In this document: piece by piece, positions 16,266-24,304 of the stretch
Position numbering within the stretch: the stretch's first letter is position 1
Layout: every line of letters begins with the position of its first letter
NCBI RefSeq assembly: GCF_028737255.1
Contig: NZ_JAQZAN010000001.1
Span: forward strand, 1-64,000
Origin: Actinomycetospora straminea
GTDB taxonomy: Bacteria; Actinomycetota; Actinomycetes; Mycobacteriales; Pseudonocardiaceae
Reading direction: 5' to 3'
DNA length: 64,000 nt
Made by a program: the position numbers and the translations under genes
Notes under the pieces: model-generated
Database searches by the model: none
Told to the model about the DNA's origin: nothing
The model's input: the letters and a program-made list of their open reading frames with translations, nothing else

Positions 16266-16327
16266 GTCCGCGGCACCCTCGCTCTCCGCCCCGGCGGCGC
16301 CGTCCGGCCCGTCGGGCGTCGGGGTGC

Positions 16328-16495
16328 TCAGCCGACCACGCCCTGCAGGGCCTCCCGCAGGTCGCCCGCCTCGTCCGCCGTCATCTCGACGACGAGGCGC
16401 CCCCCACCCTCGAGCGGCACGCGCATCACGATGCCGCGCCCCTCCTTGGTGACCTCGAGGGGACCGTCACCGGTCCGGGGCTTCATGGCCGCCAT
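16328..16495 (-). CDS. DUF3117 small conserved protein
   Basis: This 55-residue protein reads MAAMKPRTGDGPLEVTKEGR and continues with VMRVPLEGGGRLVVEMTADE. It is a near-universal actinobacterial DUF3117 protein (Rv1211 type), probably a compact beta fold. The function is unknown. The start is the ATG at 16495 because GGAGGGAG sits 6-7 nt upstream and the conserved sequence begins there; the frame runs on to 16609 without support. It lies upstream of pepA on the same strand. Confidence 0.85.
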   Translation of the reverse strand: MAAMKPRTGDGPLEVTKEGRGIVMRVPLEGGGRLVVEMTADEAGDLREALQGVVG

Positions 16496-16645
16496 AGCGT
16501 GCTCCCTCCACGAACTGGTCGTCTTCGCCCTCCCGTCGCCCGAAGGGACGACCGGGGAGCGCGCGCCGTGTGACAGGCGACGATTCTTCCCTATGGGTCC
16601 GACCGGCACGACACCGGAGCGATCACCCGGGCGTGTCCTCCCCGG

Positions 16646-17257
16646 TCAGGCACCGTCCGGGGCCTCCGGCGACCCCGCCGCGCGGAAGCACCCGGCCACG
16701 TGGTCGTCGACCATGCCGGTCGCCTGCATCATCGCGTAGCACGTCGTCGGGCCCACGAACCGGAAGCCGCGGGCCCGCAGGGCCTTGGCCATCGCCGTCG
16801 ACTCCGACGTGGTCGCGGGCACGTCGGCGAAGCTCGCCGGCGCGGGGCGCGGGGCCGGCGCGAACGACCAGAGCAGCGTGTCGAGGTCCTCGCCGCGCTC
16901 GGCGAGCCCCAGCACGGCGCGGGCGTTGGCGACGGTCGCCTCGATCTTGGCGCGGTTGCGGACGATGCCGGCGTCGGCGAGCAGGCGCGCCACGTCGTCG
17001 TCGCCGAAGCGGGCCACCGCCTCCGGGTCGAACCCGGCGAAGGCCGCCCGGAACGCGGGCCGCTTGCGCAGCACGACGAGCCACGACAGCCCCGACTGGA
17101 ACGCCTCGAGGCTGATCCGCTCGAAGAGCGCGTCGCGTCCGCGCAGCTCCCGGCCCCACTCGCTGTCGTGGTACTCCGTGAGCAGCCCGTCCCCGGCACC
17201 CCACGGGCAGCGCCCGACACCGTCGGCACCGACGACGGCGGTCAGCACCGCGGTCAC
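16646..17257 (-). CDS. tag: DNA-3-methyladenine glycosylase I
   Basis: This 203-residue helix-hairpin-helix base-excision enzyme removes 3-methyladenine from alkylated DNA. The signature RCPWG...YHDSEWG (residues about 17-35) has the Cys/His zinc ligands. The substrate pocket includes FERISLEAFQSGLSWLVVLRKR. The C-terminal zinc partners lie in FRFVGPTTCYAMMQATGMVDDH. The GTG at 17257 is used; the upstream DNA is a run of GTCACCG-type repeats. It is followed by DUF3117 downstream, as in mycobacteria (Rv1210-Rv1211). Confidence 0.92.
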   Translation of the reverse strand: MTAVLTAVVGADGVGRCPWGAGDGLLTEYHDSEWGRELRGRDALFERISLEAFQSGLSWLVVLRKRPAFRAAFAGFDPEAVARFGDDDVARLLADAGIVRNRAKIEATVANARAVLGLAERGEDLDTLLWSFAPAPRPAPASFADVPATTSESTAMAKALRARGFRFVGPTTCYAMMQATGMVDDHVAGCFRAAGSPEAPDGA

Positions 17258-17299
17258 GACGCCGTCACCGCGCCGTCACCGTGGCCGTCACCGTGGCCA

Positions 17300-17767
17300 T
17301 CACCGCGCCGCGTCCCGCTCGCAGCGCCGGGCCAGCTCCTGCAGCGAGCGCTGCAGGCCCCAGGCGAACGCCGGCTTGACCACGGGCCAGCCCAGCGCCC
17401 CGAGCGGGCCCAGCGGCAGGTCGAGCTGCTCGCTCCACACGAACGTCGCCGCCTCGCGCCCGTCGTCGGTGCGCCGCTCCAGGACGGTGAAGACGCCGCT
17501 GCCGCGCACGACGTGGCCGGTGTGCCGGACGGTCGCGCGGTGCGGCGGGTCCCAGCCGACGATCTCCATGGTGTCGGTGACCCCGAGGGGGCCCACGCCC
17601 GTCGTCGCGGCCAGCTCCGAGCCGATGCTCGTGCCGTCGCCGCGCGTGACCTTCACCGACGTGCCGAGCATCCACTCGCCCTGGGACTCCCAGTCGGTGA
17701 CCTCGCCCCACACCGTCTCGACCGGGGCGTCGACGTCCACCGACACCGTGATCTCGCGCCGCGCCAT
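17300..17767 (-). CDS. SRPBCC (START-like) ligand-binding protein
   Basis: This 155-residue polyketide-cyclase/SRPBCC domain protein begins MARREITVSVDVDAPVETVW, followed by VTDWESQGEWMLGTSVKVTRG, a typical first strand and helix pair, and ends with a long C-terminal helix (KPAFAWGLQRSLQELARRCE). The fold binds a hydrophobic ligand; no catalytic residues can be assigned. It lies between the DivIVA-like gene (40 bp upstream) and tag (42 bp downstream) on the same strand. Confidence 0.8.
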   Translation of the reverse strand: MARREITVSVDVDAPVETVWGEVTDWESQGEWMLGTSVKVTRGDGTSIGSELAATTGVGPLGVTDTMEIVGWDPPHRATVRHTGHVVRGSGVFTVLERRTDDGREAATFVWSEQLDLPLGPLGALGWPVVKPAFAWGLQRSLQELARRCERDAAR

Positions 17768-17807
17768 GTCCGCTCCCCGCTCGCCGGTCCTGCCGTTGCC
17801 CCGCCGC

Positions 17808-18332
17808 TCAGCGCCGCGGGCCGTCGATCCCCGACGTTCCCCGCAGCGCCCCGGACGACGCGCCGCGCGCGTCACCTCCCGCGCTCCCTCCCGCGCTGCT
17901 GCCGGCCGGGACCGTCGGGTCGGTGGGCGTCGGGTCGGCGACGCCGTCGGCCCGCCCGTGCCCGTGACCGAGACCGTGAGCGCTGCCGTTGGTGCGCACC
18001 ACCGTCGCGGGCTCCACCGGCGGCCCGGCCTCGGGCGGCCCGGCCGCGGCACCCTCCATCGCCTCGACGCGCGCCCGCAGCGCGTCGACCTCGGCGGCGA
18101 GGCGCTCGAGCGCCCAGTCGACCTCGCTGCACTTGTAGCCGCGCAGGGTCTGCTGGAAGCGCAGGTCGCGCACGTCGCCGCCGGTGAGGTCACGCGCCGG
18201 CAGCCGCGTCGGCGTGGCGCCGGGCGGCATCGGGGCCAGCTCCTCGCCCCGGCCGAAGACGAACGCAGCGAGCAGGTAGACCGCGGCGGCCACGAGGCCG
18301 ACCACGATGACGTACACCAGCGCGCTGCCCAT
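17808..18332 (-). CDS. DivIVA-domain membrane protein (Rv1209 type)
   Basis: This 174-residue protein has an N-terminal membrane helix (LVYVIVVGLVAAAVYLLAAF, residues 5-24). It is followed by LPARDLTGGDVRDLRFQQTL and GYKCSEVDWALERLAAEVDA, the DivIVA-type motif, and a short coiled coil. The C-terminus is Gly/Ala/Pro-rich. Such proteins probably sit at the pole or septum and recruit envelope enzymes; that role is inferred. It follows gpgS downstream, as Rv1209 follows Rv1208. The ATG at 18332 is preceded by TACGAT. Confidence 0.8.
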   Translation of the reverse strand: MGSALVYVIVVGLVAAAVYLLAAFVFGRGEELAPMPPGATPTRLPARDLTGGDVRDLRFQQTLRGYKCSEVDWALERLAAEVDALRARVEAMEGAAAGPPEAGPPVEPATVVRTNGSAHGLGHGHGRADGVADPTPTDPTVPAGSSAGGSAGGDARGASSGALRGTSGIDGPRR

Positions 18333-18339
18333 GCCCCCG

Positions 18340-18345
18340 ATCGTA
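18340..18345 (-). promoter_or_regulatory. -10 motif TACGAT, leaderless candidate
   Basis: On the minus strand TACGAT lies 7 nt before the ATG at 18332, suggesting the DivIVA-like gene has its own leaderless promoter inside the gpgS end region. Confidence 0.4.
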
Positions 18346-18382
18346 GGTGGCGACCCCGACACTTCCCGCCGGCTACCGCCCG

Positions 18383-19324
18383 TCAGGTCCCGGTGGCGCG
18401 GCGTGTCGTCACCGACGCCAGCGGCGGCCGGTCGGTCGTGGCGACGGCCTGCTCGTCGGGCAGCCAGTCGCCGTCGACGGGCACGAACTGGGTCAGCGGG
18501 TCGCTGCCGGGGTGGCCGGGCACGCAGCGGCGCAGCACGGCGTCGAGCACCTCGGCCGCCGTGGCGCCGAGCGCGCGCAGGCTGCGGTGGCGGTGCTTGC
18601 GCACCCCGAGGTCGACCTGCGCGATCGCGTCGAGGCCCCGCTCGCGGTGGGTGTCGAGCAGCAGGCCGATCTCGACGCCGTAGCCCGCGGCGAACGGCAG
18701 CGACTCGAGCAGCTCGCGGGTGGCGGCGTACTCCCCGCCGAGCGGCTGGACGACGCCGGCGAGCTCGGGGCGCAGGGCGGCGAGGGCGGGGCGGGCGGTG
18801 AGCTCGGTGACCCGACCACCGCCGGTCAGTGCGGCGTCGTGGTCGGACGTGCGCAGTGGGCGGTGGTAGAAGCCCTTGACCAGCGCCACCCCGGCGACGG
18901 TGAGCAGCGGGCCGAGCAGGTGGGTGACGAAGTCGGGGCCGAGGTCGACGAGGTCGGAGTCGAGGAAGACGACGAGGTCGCCCGACGTCGCGGCCAGCGA
19001 GCGCCACAGCACCTCGCCCTTGCCCGGCCGGACCGGGACCTCGGGCAGCACGGCGTCGCGCGGCACGACCCGGGCGCCGGCCGCCCGGGCGCGCTCGGCG
19101 GTGGCGTCGGTGGAGCCGGAGTCGACGACGACGAGCTCGTCGACCAGCGTCCCGAGCAGCGGGCGCACCGCGGCGACGACCCCGCCGACCGTCGCCTCCT
19201 CGTCGAGCGCGGGCAGCACCACCGACACCGAGCGCCCCCGCTTGGCGGCCGTGAGGGCCTCGGGCGTCCAGTCCGGGTGCGCCCAGGTCCGGCGCGCGAA
19301 CCAGTCCTCGGTCGCGTCCCTCAC
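18383..19324 (-). CDS. gpgS: Glucosyl-3-phosphoglycerate synthase
   Basis: This 313-residue GT81 glycosyltransferase transfers glucose from an NDP-glucose to 3-phosphoglycerate, the first step toward methylglucose lipopolysaccharide or glucosylglycerate. Visible are SVSVVLPALDEEATVGGVV (nucleotide site), VVVDSGSTDAT, LDSDLVDLG (metal-binding DxD) and KGFYHRP. I start at the GTG at 19324, with GGAGG 6 nt upstream. A longer frame would begin inside the big hairpin 19338-19389 and lacks support. It follows folP2 on the same strand, a linkage conserved in mycobacteria. Confidence 0.9.
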   Translation of the reverse strand: MRDATEDWFARRTWAHPDWTPEALTAAKRGRSVSVVLPALDEEATVGGVVAAVRPLLGTLVDELVVVDSGSTDATAERARAAGARVVPRDAVLPEVPVRPGKGEVLWRSLAATSGDLVVFLDSDLVDLGPDFVTHLLGPLLTVAGVALVKGFYHRPLRTSDHDAALTGGGRVTELTARPALAALRPELAGVVQPLGGEYAATRELLESLPFAAGYGVEIGLLLDTHRERGLDAIAQVDLGVRKHRHRSLRALGATAAEVLDAVLRRCVPGHPGSDPLTQFVPVDGDWLPDEQAVATTDRPPLASVTTRRATGT

Positions 19325-19337
19325 CGGTGCGCCTCCG

Positions 19338-19389
19338 GCGCAGGTGAGCAGAAAGGAATGCTGGAGCACGCGTTTCTGCTCACCTGCGC
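19338..19389. terminator. 17-bp-arm hairpin between folP2 and gpgS
   Basis: Perfect arms GCGCAGGTGAGCAGAAA (19338-19354) and its complement (19373-19389) enclose an 18-nt loop with a smaller TGCT/AGCA pair. It lies 12 bp after the folP2 stop and 14 bp before the gpgS start. It could attenuate transcription, stabilise the folP2 message or occlude gpgS translation. Confidence 0.75.
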
Positions 19390-19400
19390 GCAGCGCACCA

Positions 19401-20273
19401 TCACGCCAGCGCCCGCACGGTCCGGACCGGGGCGCGGTCGCCGCGGATCGCCGACACCATGTCGACGACGCGGCGGGTGGCCGCCACCTCGTGCGCGCGG
19501 AACATCCGCGCGCCGGCCCACGCCGCCACGGCCGTCGCGGCGAGCGTGCCCTCGAGGCGCTCGGTGACCTCGGTGGTGCCGAGGGTCTCGCCGACGAAGT
19601 CCTTGTTCGACAGGGCCATGAGCACCGGGCGCCCGAGCGCGACGAGCTCGTCGAGGCGGCGCAGCAGCTCGAGGCCGTGGAACGTGTTCTTGCCGAAGTC
19701 GTGGGTGGGGTCGACGAGGATGCGCGCCGGGTCGACGCCCGCGGCCTCGTGTGCCCGCGCCTGCCGCGTGACCTCGTCGATCACGTCCGCCACGACGTCG
19801 GTGTAGCGCACGCGGTGCGGGCGGGTGCGGGGCACGGCGCCGCCGGTGTGCGAGCAGACGATCCCCGCGCCGAACTCGGCGGCCACCTCGCCCAGCGCCG
19901 GGTCGACGCCCGCCCAGGTGTCGTTGATGAGGTCCGCGCCCGCCGCGCAGACCTCGCGCGCCACGTCGGCCCGCCAGGTGTCGACGCTGATCGCGACGTC
20001 GGGGTGGCGGTCGCGCACGGCCGCGACGGTCGGCAGCACCCGGCGCAGCTCCTCGGCGACGTCCACCCCGGGCCCGGGGCCGGCCTTCACCCCGCCGACG
20101 TCGACGACGTCCGCGCCCTCGGCCACCGCGCGGTCCACCGCGTCCAGCGCCGCCGAGGGGTCCCAGGCGGCGCCGCGGTCGTAGAACGAGTCCGGCGTGC
20201 GGTTGACGATCGCCATCACCGCGACGCGCCCGTCGGGCGGCAGCAGGGGGCGTGTCGGCCGGTGGGTGGTCAT
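19401..20273 (-). CDS. folP2: Dihydropteroate synthase homologue FolP2
   Basis: This 290-residue TIM-barrel protein shows VMAIVNRTPDSFYDRG, VVDVGGVKAGPG, AISVDTWRADVA, INDTWAG and ILVDPTHDFGKNTFHGLELL. The FolP2 branch (Rv1207) does not replace the true folate enzyme in mycobacteria, and its linkage to gpgS suggests a separate pterin or glycan-related job. Its ATG at 20273 overlaps the LOG stop (TGATG). Conserved pterin-binding residues look mostly intact, so an enzymatic role is possible. Confidence 0.85.
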   Translation of the reverse strand: MTTHRPTRPLLPPDGRVAVMAIVNRTPDSFYDRGAAWDPSAALDAVDRAVAEGADVVDVGGVKAGPGPGVDVAEELRRVLPTVAAVRDRHPDVAISVDTWRADVAREVCAAGADLINDTWAGVDPALGEVAAEFGAGIVCSHTGGAVPRTRPHRVRYTDVVADVIDEVTRQARAHEAAGVDPARILVDPTHDFGKNTFHGLELLRRLDELVALGRPVLMALSNKDFVGETLGTTEVTERLEGTLAATAVAAWAGARMFRAHEVAATRRVVDMVSAIRGDRAPVRTVRALA

Positions 20274-20836
20274 CACCCCGATCCTGACACGACCTCCGAG
20301 GTGCGGGCCGGGTCGAGCGCGTCGAGGGCGGTGTCCACGGTCGTCGTGCGCACCACCCCGGACATCCCGCGCGCGGTGACGAACCCGGTCAGTCGCAGGT
20401 CCTCGAGCCACGTGAACAGCGGGTCGTAGTGGCCGTCGGGGTCGAGCACGACCACCGGCTTGTCGTGCATCCCCAGCGCGTGCGACGTCCAGGCCTCGAA
20501 CAGCTCCTCGAGCGTCCCGAGGCCGCCGGGCAGGGCGAGCACCGCGTCGCTGCGCGCGTCCATCTCGGCCTTGCGGGTGCGCATGTCGCCGACGACGACC
20601 AGCTCGTCGGCCTGGTCGTCGGCCACCTCGAGCGCGACGAGCCCCTCGGGGATGACCCCGACCGTCCGGGCCCCGCCCTCGCGCGCGGCGCGGGCGACCG
20701 CGCCCATCATCGACACCCGCCCGCCGCCGGAGACGAGGCTCCACCCCCGCGCGGCGATGGCGGCGCCGACCTCTCCGGCCAGCGCGATCGCCGCCTCGCT
20801 CACCGGGCCCGAGGCGCAGAAGACGCAGACCCTCAC
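20273..20836 (-). CDS. LOG-family phosphoribohydrolase (short form)
   Basis: This 187-residue Rossmann protein of the TIGR00730/LOG family begins VRVCVFCASGPVSEAAIALA and has SLVSGGGRVSMMG and the signature PGGLGTLEELFEAW. LOG enzymes release the base from cytokinin-type nucleoside 5'-monophosphates, or hydrolyse other nucleotides. The GTG start at 20836 overlaps the TGA of a second LOG gene by 4 bp, and its own stop overlaps folP2. So it is the middle gene of a tightly coupled LOG-LOG-folP2 unit. The Rv1205 orthologue is this one. Confidence 0.85.
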   Translation of the reverse strand: MRVCVFCASGPVSEAAIALAGEVGAAIAARGWSLVSGGGRVSMMGAVARAAREGGARTVGVIPEGLVALEVADDQADELVVVGDMRTRKAEMDARSDAVLALPGGLGTLEELFEAWTSHALGMHDKPVVVLDPDGHYDPLFTWLEDLRLTGFVTARGMSGVVRTTTVDTALDALDPARTSEVVSGSG

Positions 20837-21612
20837 GAGCCCACGACCTCGCGGAAGCCCTCCTCGACGATGGCGACCACCTCGTCGATGTCGTCGGTGA
20901 GGTGGATGAGGTCGACGTCGTGGCGGCTGATCGTCCCCGCGTCGACGGCGGCGCCCGCGAGCCACTCGACGAGCCCGCCCCAGTAGCTCGTGCCCAGCAG
21001 CACCACCGGGAACCGCGTGACCTTGCCCGTCTGCACCAGCACGAGCGCCTCGAACAGCTCGTCGAGCGTGCCGAAGCCGCCGGGCAGGCAGACGAAGGCC
21101 TGCGCGTACTTGACGAACATCGTCTTGCGGGCGAAGAAGTAGCGGAACCCGACGCCGAGGTCGACCCACGGGTTGAGGCCCTGCTCGAAGGGCAGCTCGA
21201 TGCCCAGGCCCACCGACAGCCCGCCGGCCTCGGCGGCCCCGCGGTTGGCGGCCTCCATGACCCCGGGACCGCCGCCGGTGATGACGGCGTAGCCCGCGTT
21301 CGCCAGCGCCCCGCCCAGCGCCATGCCGAGCGCGTAGTCGGGGTGCTCGCGCGGCGTGCGCGCCGACCCGAACACCGTCACCGCGCGCGGGATCTCGGCG
21401 AGGACGCTGAAGCCCTCGACGAACTCGGCCTGGATGCGCTGGAGGCGCCAGGCGTCGGAGTGCACCCAGTCCGCGGGGCCCCGGGAGTCCAGCAGGCGCT
21501 GGTCGGTGGTGGAGCTCAGCCGTGCCGGGTCGCGGTGCTCCGGGCGACGGCGGTCGATGGTGGTCGGGCGCGGCGCGGTGGCGTCAGTGCCCGCCGGGTC
21601 GTCGTGGAGCAT
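20833..21612 (-). CDS. LOG-family phosphoribohydrolase (long form)
   Basis: This 259-residue TIGR00730 protein shows AVTVFGSARTPREHPDYALG, VITGGGPGVMEAANRGA and PGGFGTLDELFEALVLVQTG, the full lysine-decarboxylase-like nucleotide site. A 60-residue N-terminal extension precedes the domain. It is a second, more canonical LOG directly ahead of the short one, and the two share a GTGA overlap. Partner formation is possible. The ATG at 21612 has TAGGCT 7 nt upstream and no ribosome binding site. Confidence 0.85.
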   Translation of the reverse strand: MLHDDPAGTDATAPRPTTIDRRRPEHRDPARLSSTTDQRLLDSRGPADWVHSDAWRLQRIQAEFVEGFSVLAEIPRAVTVFGSARTPREHPDYALGMALGGALANAGYAVITGGGPGVMEAANRGAAEAGGLSVGLGIELPFEQGLNPWVDLGVGFRYFFARKTMFVKYAQAFVCLPGGFGTLDELFEALVLVQTGKVTRFPVVLLGTSYWGGLVEWLAGAAVDAGTISRHDVDLIHLTDDIDEVVAIVEEGFREVVGS

Positions 21613-21619
21613 GCGGCCG

Positions 21620-21625
21620 AGCCTA
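21620..21625 (-). promoter_or_regulatory. -10 motif TAGGCT, leaderless candidate
   Basis: On the minus strand TAGGCT lies 7 nt before the ATG at 21612 and would drive the LOG-LOG-folP2-gpgS unit. Confidence 0.45.
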
Positions 21626-21736
21626 GGAGCCCGCCCCGAACGGGGCCGGACCGCCGGGTCCACGGTTTGCGACGGCCCGCTGCGTGGCACGCCCCGGATG
21701 GTTGAAGCACGAACCACCCCCCGAGGAGGAACCACC

Positions 21737-22369
21737 GTGGCGACGGTCACGCCCAAGGTCGCGATCATCTACTACAGCTCGACCGGCACCATCCACGAGC
21801 TGGCCCAGGAGTACGCGAAGGGCCTGGAGAACGCGGGCGCCGAGGTGCGCCTCCGCAAGGTGCGCGAGCTCGCGCCGCCGGAGGCCGTCGCGGCCAACGA
21901 GGCCTGGCAGCGCCACGCCGAGGCCACCGCCGACGTCCCCGAGGCGACGGCGGACGACGTGCTGTGGGCCGACGCGGTCGTGTTCGGCTCGCCGACGCGC
22001 TACGGCAACATCGCCGCGCAGCTCAAGCAGTTCATCGACACCCTCGGCCCGCAGTGGGCGCAGGGCCAGCTCGCCGACAAGGTGTACTCGGGCTTCACGT
22101 CGACCTCGACCGCCCACGGCGGCCAGGAGTCCACGCTGCTCGCGCTCTACAACACGATCCACCACTTCGGCGGCGTGATCGTGACCCCGGGCTACACCGA
22201 CCCGATCCAGTTCACGGTCGGCAACCCCTACGGCCCGTCGCACGTCGACGGCCAGGGCTCGATCCCGATCTCGGATGACACGCGCCACGCCACGCGGTAC
22301 GCGGGCCAGCGCATCGCCACCGTCACCCGCCAGCTCGTCGCGGGCCGCAGCGAGGTCGCCGCGGTCTGA
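21737..22369 (+). CDS. wrbA: NAD(P)H:quinone oxidoreductase, type IV (WrbA)
   Basis: This 210-residue flavodoxin-like enzyme has the FMN phosphate loop YYSSTGTIHELAQEYAKG (residues 10-27), the second loop GSPTRYGNIAAQLKQFID and TSTSTAHGGQESTL, which marks the WrbA group. It reduces quinones by two electrons and limits redox cycling. The GTG at 21737 has GAGGAGG about 8 nt upstream; the upstream frame has no support. It converges on dapE, with a strong hairpin in the gap. Confidence 0.92.
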   Translation: MATVTPKVAIIYYSSTGTIHELAQEYAKGLENAGAEVRLRKVRELAPPEAVAANEAWQRHAEATADVPEATADDVLWADAVVFGSPTRYGNIAAQLKQFIDTLGPQWAQGQLADKVYSGFTSTSTAHGGQESTLLALYNTIHHFGGVIVTPGYTDPIQFTVGNPYGPSHVDGQGSIPISDDTRHATRYAGQRIATVTRQLVAGRSEVAAV

Positions 22370-22389
22370 GGCGCGCCGTTCGGGGCGAG

Positions 22390-22441
22390 GGACTCCCTGG
22401 GTGCGTGGGAGGCAGCGAGGGTGACCTTCGCTGCCTCCCAC
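22390..22441. terminator. Bidirectional hairpin between wrbA and dapE (repeat copy C)
   Basis: Fourteen-base perfect arms 22405-22418 and 22428-22441 (core GGGAGGCAGCGA) enclose a 9-nt loop, between two convergent stop codons. The segment 22390-22432, read on the minus strand, matches the translated repeats at 31.9 kb at 40 of 43 positions. So this is both a terminator-like hairpin and a member of a dispersed repeat family. Confidence 0.8.
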
Positions 22442-22447
22442 CCCGGC

Positions 22448-23527
22448 TCAGGCGCGCGTGAGGTAGGTGCGCAGGACGTCGCCGGCCTCGGAGATCGCCG
22501 CCACGGGCACCGACTCCTCGCGCGTGTGGGCGAGGTTCGGGTCGCCCGGGCCGAAGTTCAGGGCCGGGATGCCCAGCGCCGCGAAGCGGGCGACGTCGGT
22601 CCAGCCGTACTTGGCGACGGGCACGGTCCCGGTCGCGGTGACGAAGTCGGCGGCCGCGGGCGCGGAGAGCCCCGGCAGCGCGCCCGGCGAGGCGTCGGTC
22701 TCGGTGAGGTCGTACCCCGCGAACACCTCCGCGACGTGGGCGCGGGCGTCGTCGAGCGAGCGGTCGGGCGCGAAGCGGAAGTTGACCGTCACCTCGCAGA
22801 CGTCGGGCACGACGTTGCCCGCCACGCCGCCGGCGATCCGCACCGCCTGCAGGCCCTCGCGGTAGACGCAGCCGTCGATGTCGACGTCGCGCGCTTCGTA
22901 CCCCGCCAGTCGCGCCAGGATCGGCGCCGCGGCGTGGATCGCGTTGCTGCCCAGCCACGACCGCGCCGAGTGCGCGCGACGTCCCTCGGTGCGCACCACG
23001 ACCCGCAGCGTGCCCTGGCACCCCGCCTCGACCTGGCCGGACGTGGGCTCGCCGAGCAGCGCGAGGTCGGCGTCGAGCCAGTCGCGGTGCTCGCGCTCGA
23101 GCCGCCCGAGGCCGTTGCGCGACGCCTCGACCTCCTCGCAGTCGTAGAGCACGAGCGTGACGTCGTGCGCCGGCTCGACGAGCGCGGCCGCGAGGTGCGT
23201 CATCACCGCCACCCCGGACTTCATGTCGCTCGTCCCGCAGCCGTACAGCGTCCCGCCGTCGCGCCGGGAGGGGACGTTGTCGGCGATCGGCACGGTGTCG
23301 AGGTGCCCGGCGAGCAGCACCCGGCGCGGGCGCCCGAGGCGCGTGCGGGCGAGGAGCGCCTGCCCCGAGCGCAACAGCTCCAGGTGCGGCGCCTGGCTCG
23401 CCAGCGCGGCCTGGAGCGCGTCGGCGAGGGCCTGCTCGTCGCCGGACACGCTCGGCACGTCGACCAGCGCGGCGGTCAGCGACACCGGGTCGGCGAGCAG
23501 GTCGAGGGTCACGGGCGGGGCACTCAC
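22448..23527 (-). CDS. dapE: Succinyl-diaminopimelate desuccinylase
   Basis: This 359-residue M20 zinc hydrolase makes LL-diaminopimelate for lysine and peptidoglycan. Visible are [14 protein letters not shown] (His/Asp ligand site, about residue 70), [13 protein letters not shown] (bridging Asp), [13 protein letters not shown] (catalytic Glu) and the dimerisation insert [15 protein letters not shown]. It begins at a GTG at 23527 with TAGCCT 8 nt upstream. With dapD and dapC in this window it completes the succinylase branch steps. Confidence 0.92.
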   Translation of the reverse strand: MSAPPVTLDLLADPVSLTAALVDVPSVSGDEQALADALQAALASQAPHLELLRSGQALLARTRLGRPRRVLLAGHLDTVPIADNVPSRRDGGTLYGCGTSDMKSGVAVMTHLAAALVEPAHDVTLVLYDCEEVEASRNGLGRLEREHRDWLDADLALLGEPTSGQVEAGCQGTLRVVVRTEGRRAHSARSWLGSNAIHAAAPILARLAGYEARDVDIDGCVYREGLQAVRIAGGVAGNVVPDVCEVTVNFRFAPDRSLDDARAHVAEVFAGYDLTETDASPGALPGLSAPAAADFVTATGTVPVAKYGWTDVARFAALGIPALNFGPGDPNLAHTREESVPVAAISEAGDVLRTYLTRA

Positions 23528-23535
23528 GCTGTCGG

Positions 23536-23541
23536 AGGCTA
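23536..23541 (-). promoter_or_regulatory. -10 motif TAGCCT, leaderless candidate
   Basis: On the minus strand TAGCCT lies 8 nt before the GTG of dapE, in the 51-bp gap after the DUF1275 gene. Confidence 0.4.
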
Positions 23542-23578
23542 ACCGGGTGTTCGGTCCGTCCGACGGAGGACCGCCCCC

Positions 23579-24277
23579 TCACCCGCTCGGGGGCTCGCCG
23601 TCAGCCCCCGGACGGGTCCGCGGCGGCCGTCCCAGCACCCCCAGCGCCGCGACCAGCAGCGCGACCGCGAGCAACGGCACCGACCACCGCGCGACGCCGA
23701 GCAGGACCGCCGCCACCGCGGCGCCCACGACGAGCGCGCCGAGCTGGCGCAGCGCGAGCACCCGCCCGCGCGACCCGCCGGCCACGAGCGTCGCGAGCCC
23801 GCCGGTGAGCGTGCCGGTGAGGTACGTCGTCGACTCCCCGAGCCGCAGCGCCGTGGCGCTCTGCGCGCCCATCGCGAGCGACGCCGCGATCAGCAGGACG
23901 AGCACGACGCCCGGCGGCCCGGCGCCGGCGAGCACCCACGCCACCGCCAGGGCGACCAGCACGACGAGCTCCGCGAGCAGCGGCCGGGCGACGGAGGCGG
24001 GGTGCCGCCGCCACGCCAGCGACCACACCACCACCCCGACGGCGAACCCGAGCACGGCGAGCGCCGGGGGCCACAGCGCGCCGAGGTCACCGCGGCCGGC
24101 CGCCCCGCCCGCGGTGACGAGGTTGCCGGTGACGACCCCGGCGAACGGCCCGCCGAGGCTCGTCACGGCCCACAGGTCCACGACGCCCGCGACGCCGGCC
24201 AGCAGGGTCGCGGCGGTCGCCACCCGGCCGGGGGCGCGGCGGGTCGCGCCCGTCGCCGGTGCGGTCACGGCCACCAC
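23579..24277 (-). CDS. DUF1275 (YoaK-like) membrane protein
   Basis: This 232-residue protein has about six membrane helices. The family features include the first-helix region [22 protein letters not shown], split here as [11 protein letters not shown] and [10 protein letters not shown], the charged pair after GFAVGVVVW, and [23 protein letters not shown]1275 proteins are uncharacterised inner-membrane proteins, possibly transporters. It diverges from dapD with only 27 bp between start codons, and its end is 51 bp before the dapE start. Confidence 0.8.
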   Translation of the reverse strand: MVAVTAPATGATRRAPGRVATAATLLAGVAGVVDLWAVTSLGGPFAGVVTGNLVTAGGAAGRGDLGALWPPALAVLGFAVGVVVWSLAWRRHPASVARPLLAELVVLVALAVAWVLAGAGPPGVVLVLLIAASLAMGAQSATALRLGESTTYLTGTLTGGLATLVAGGSRGRVLALRQLGALVVGAAVAAVLLGVARWSVPLLAVALLVAALGVLGRPPRTRPGADGEPPSG

Positions 24278-24290
24278 CCTGGCGGACGAC

Positions 24291-24296
24291 TAGCCT
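24291..24296 (+). promoter_or_regulatory. -10 motif TAGCCT, leaderless candidate
   Basis: TAGCCT lies 8 nt before the ATG at 24305 of dapD, inside the 27-bp region between divergent starts. This leaves no room for a leader. Confidence 0.45.
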
Positions 24297-24304
24297 GGCC
24301 CGCG

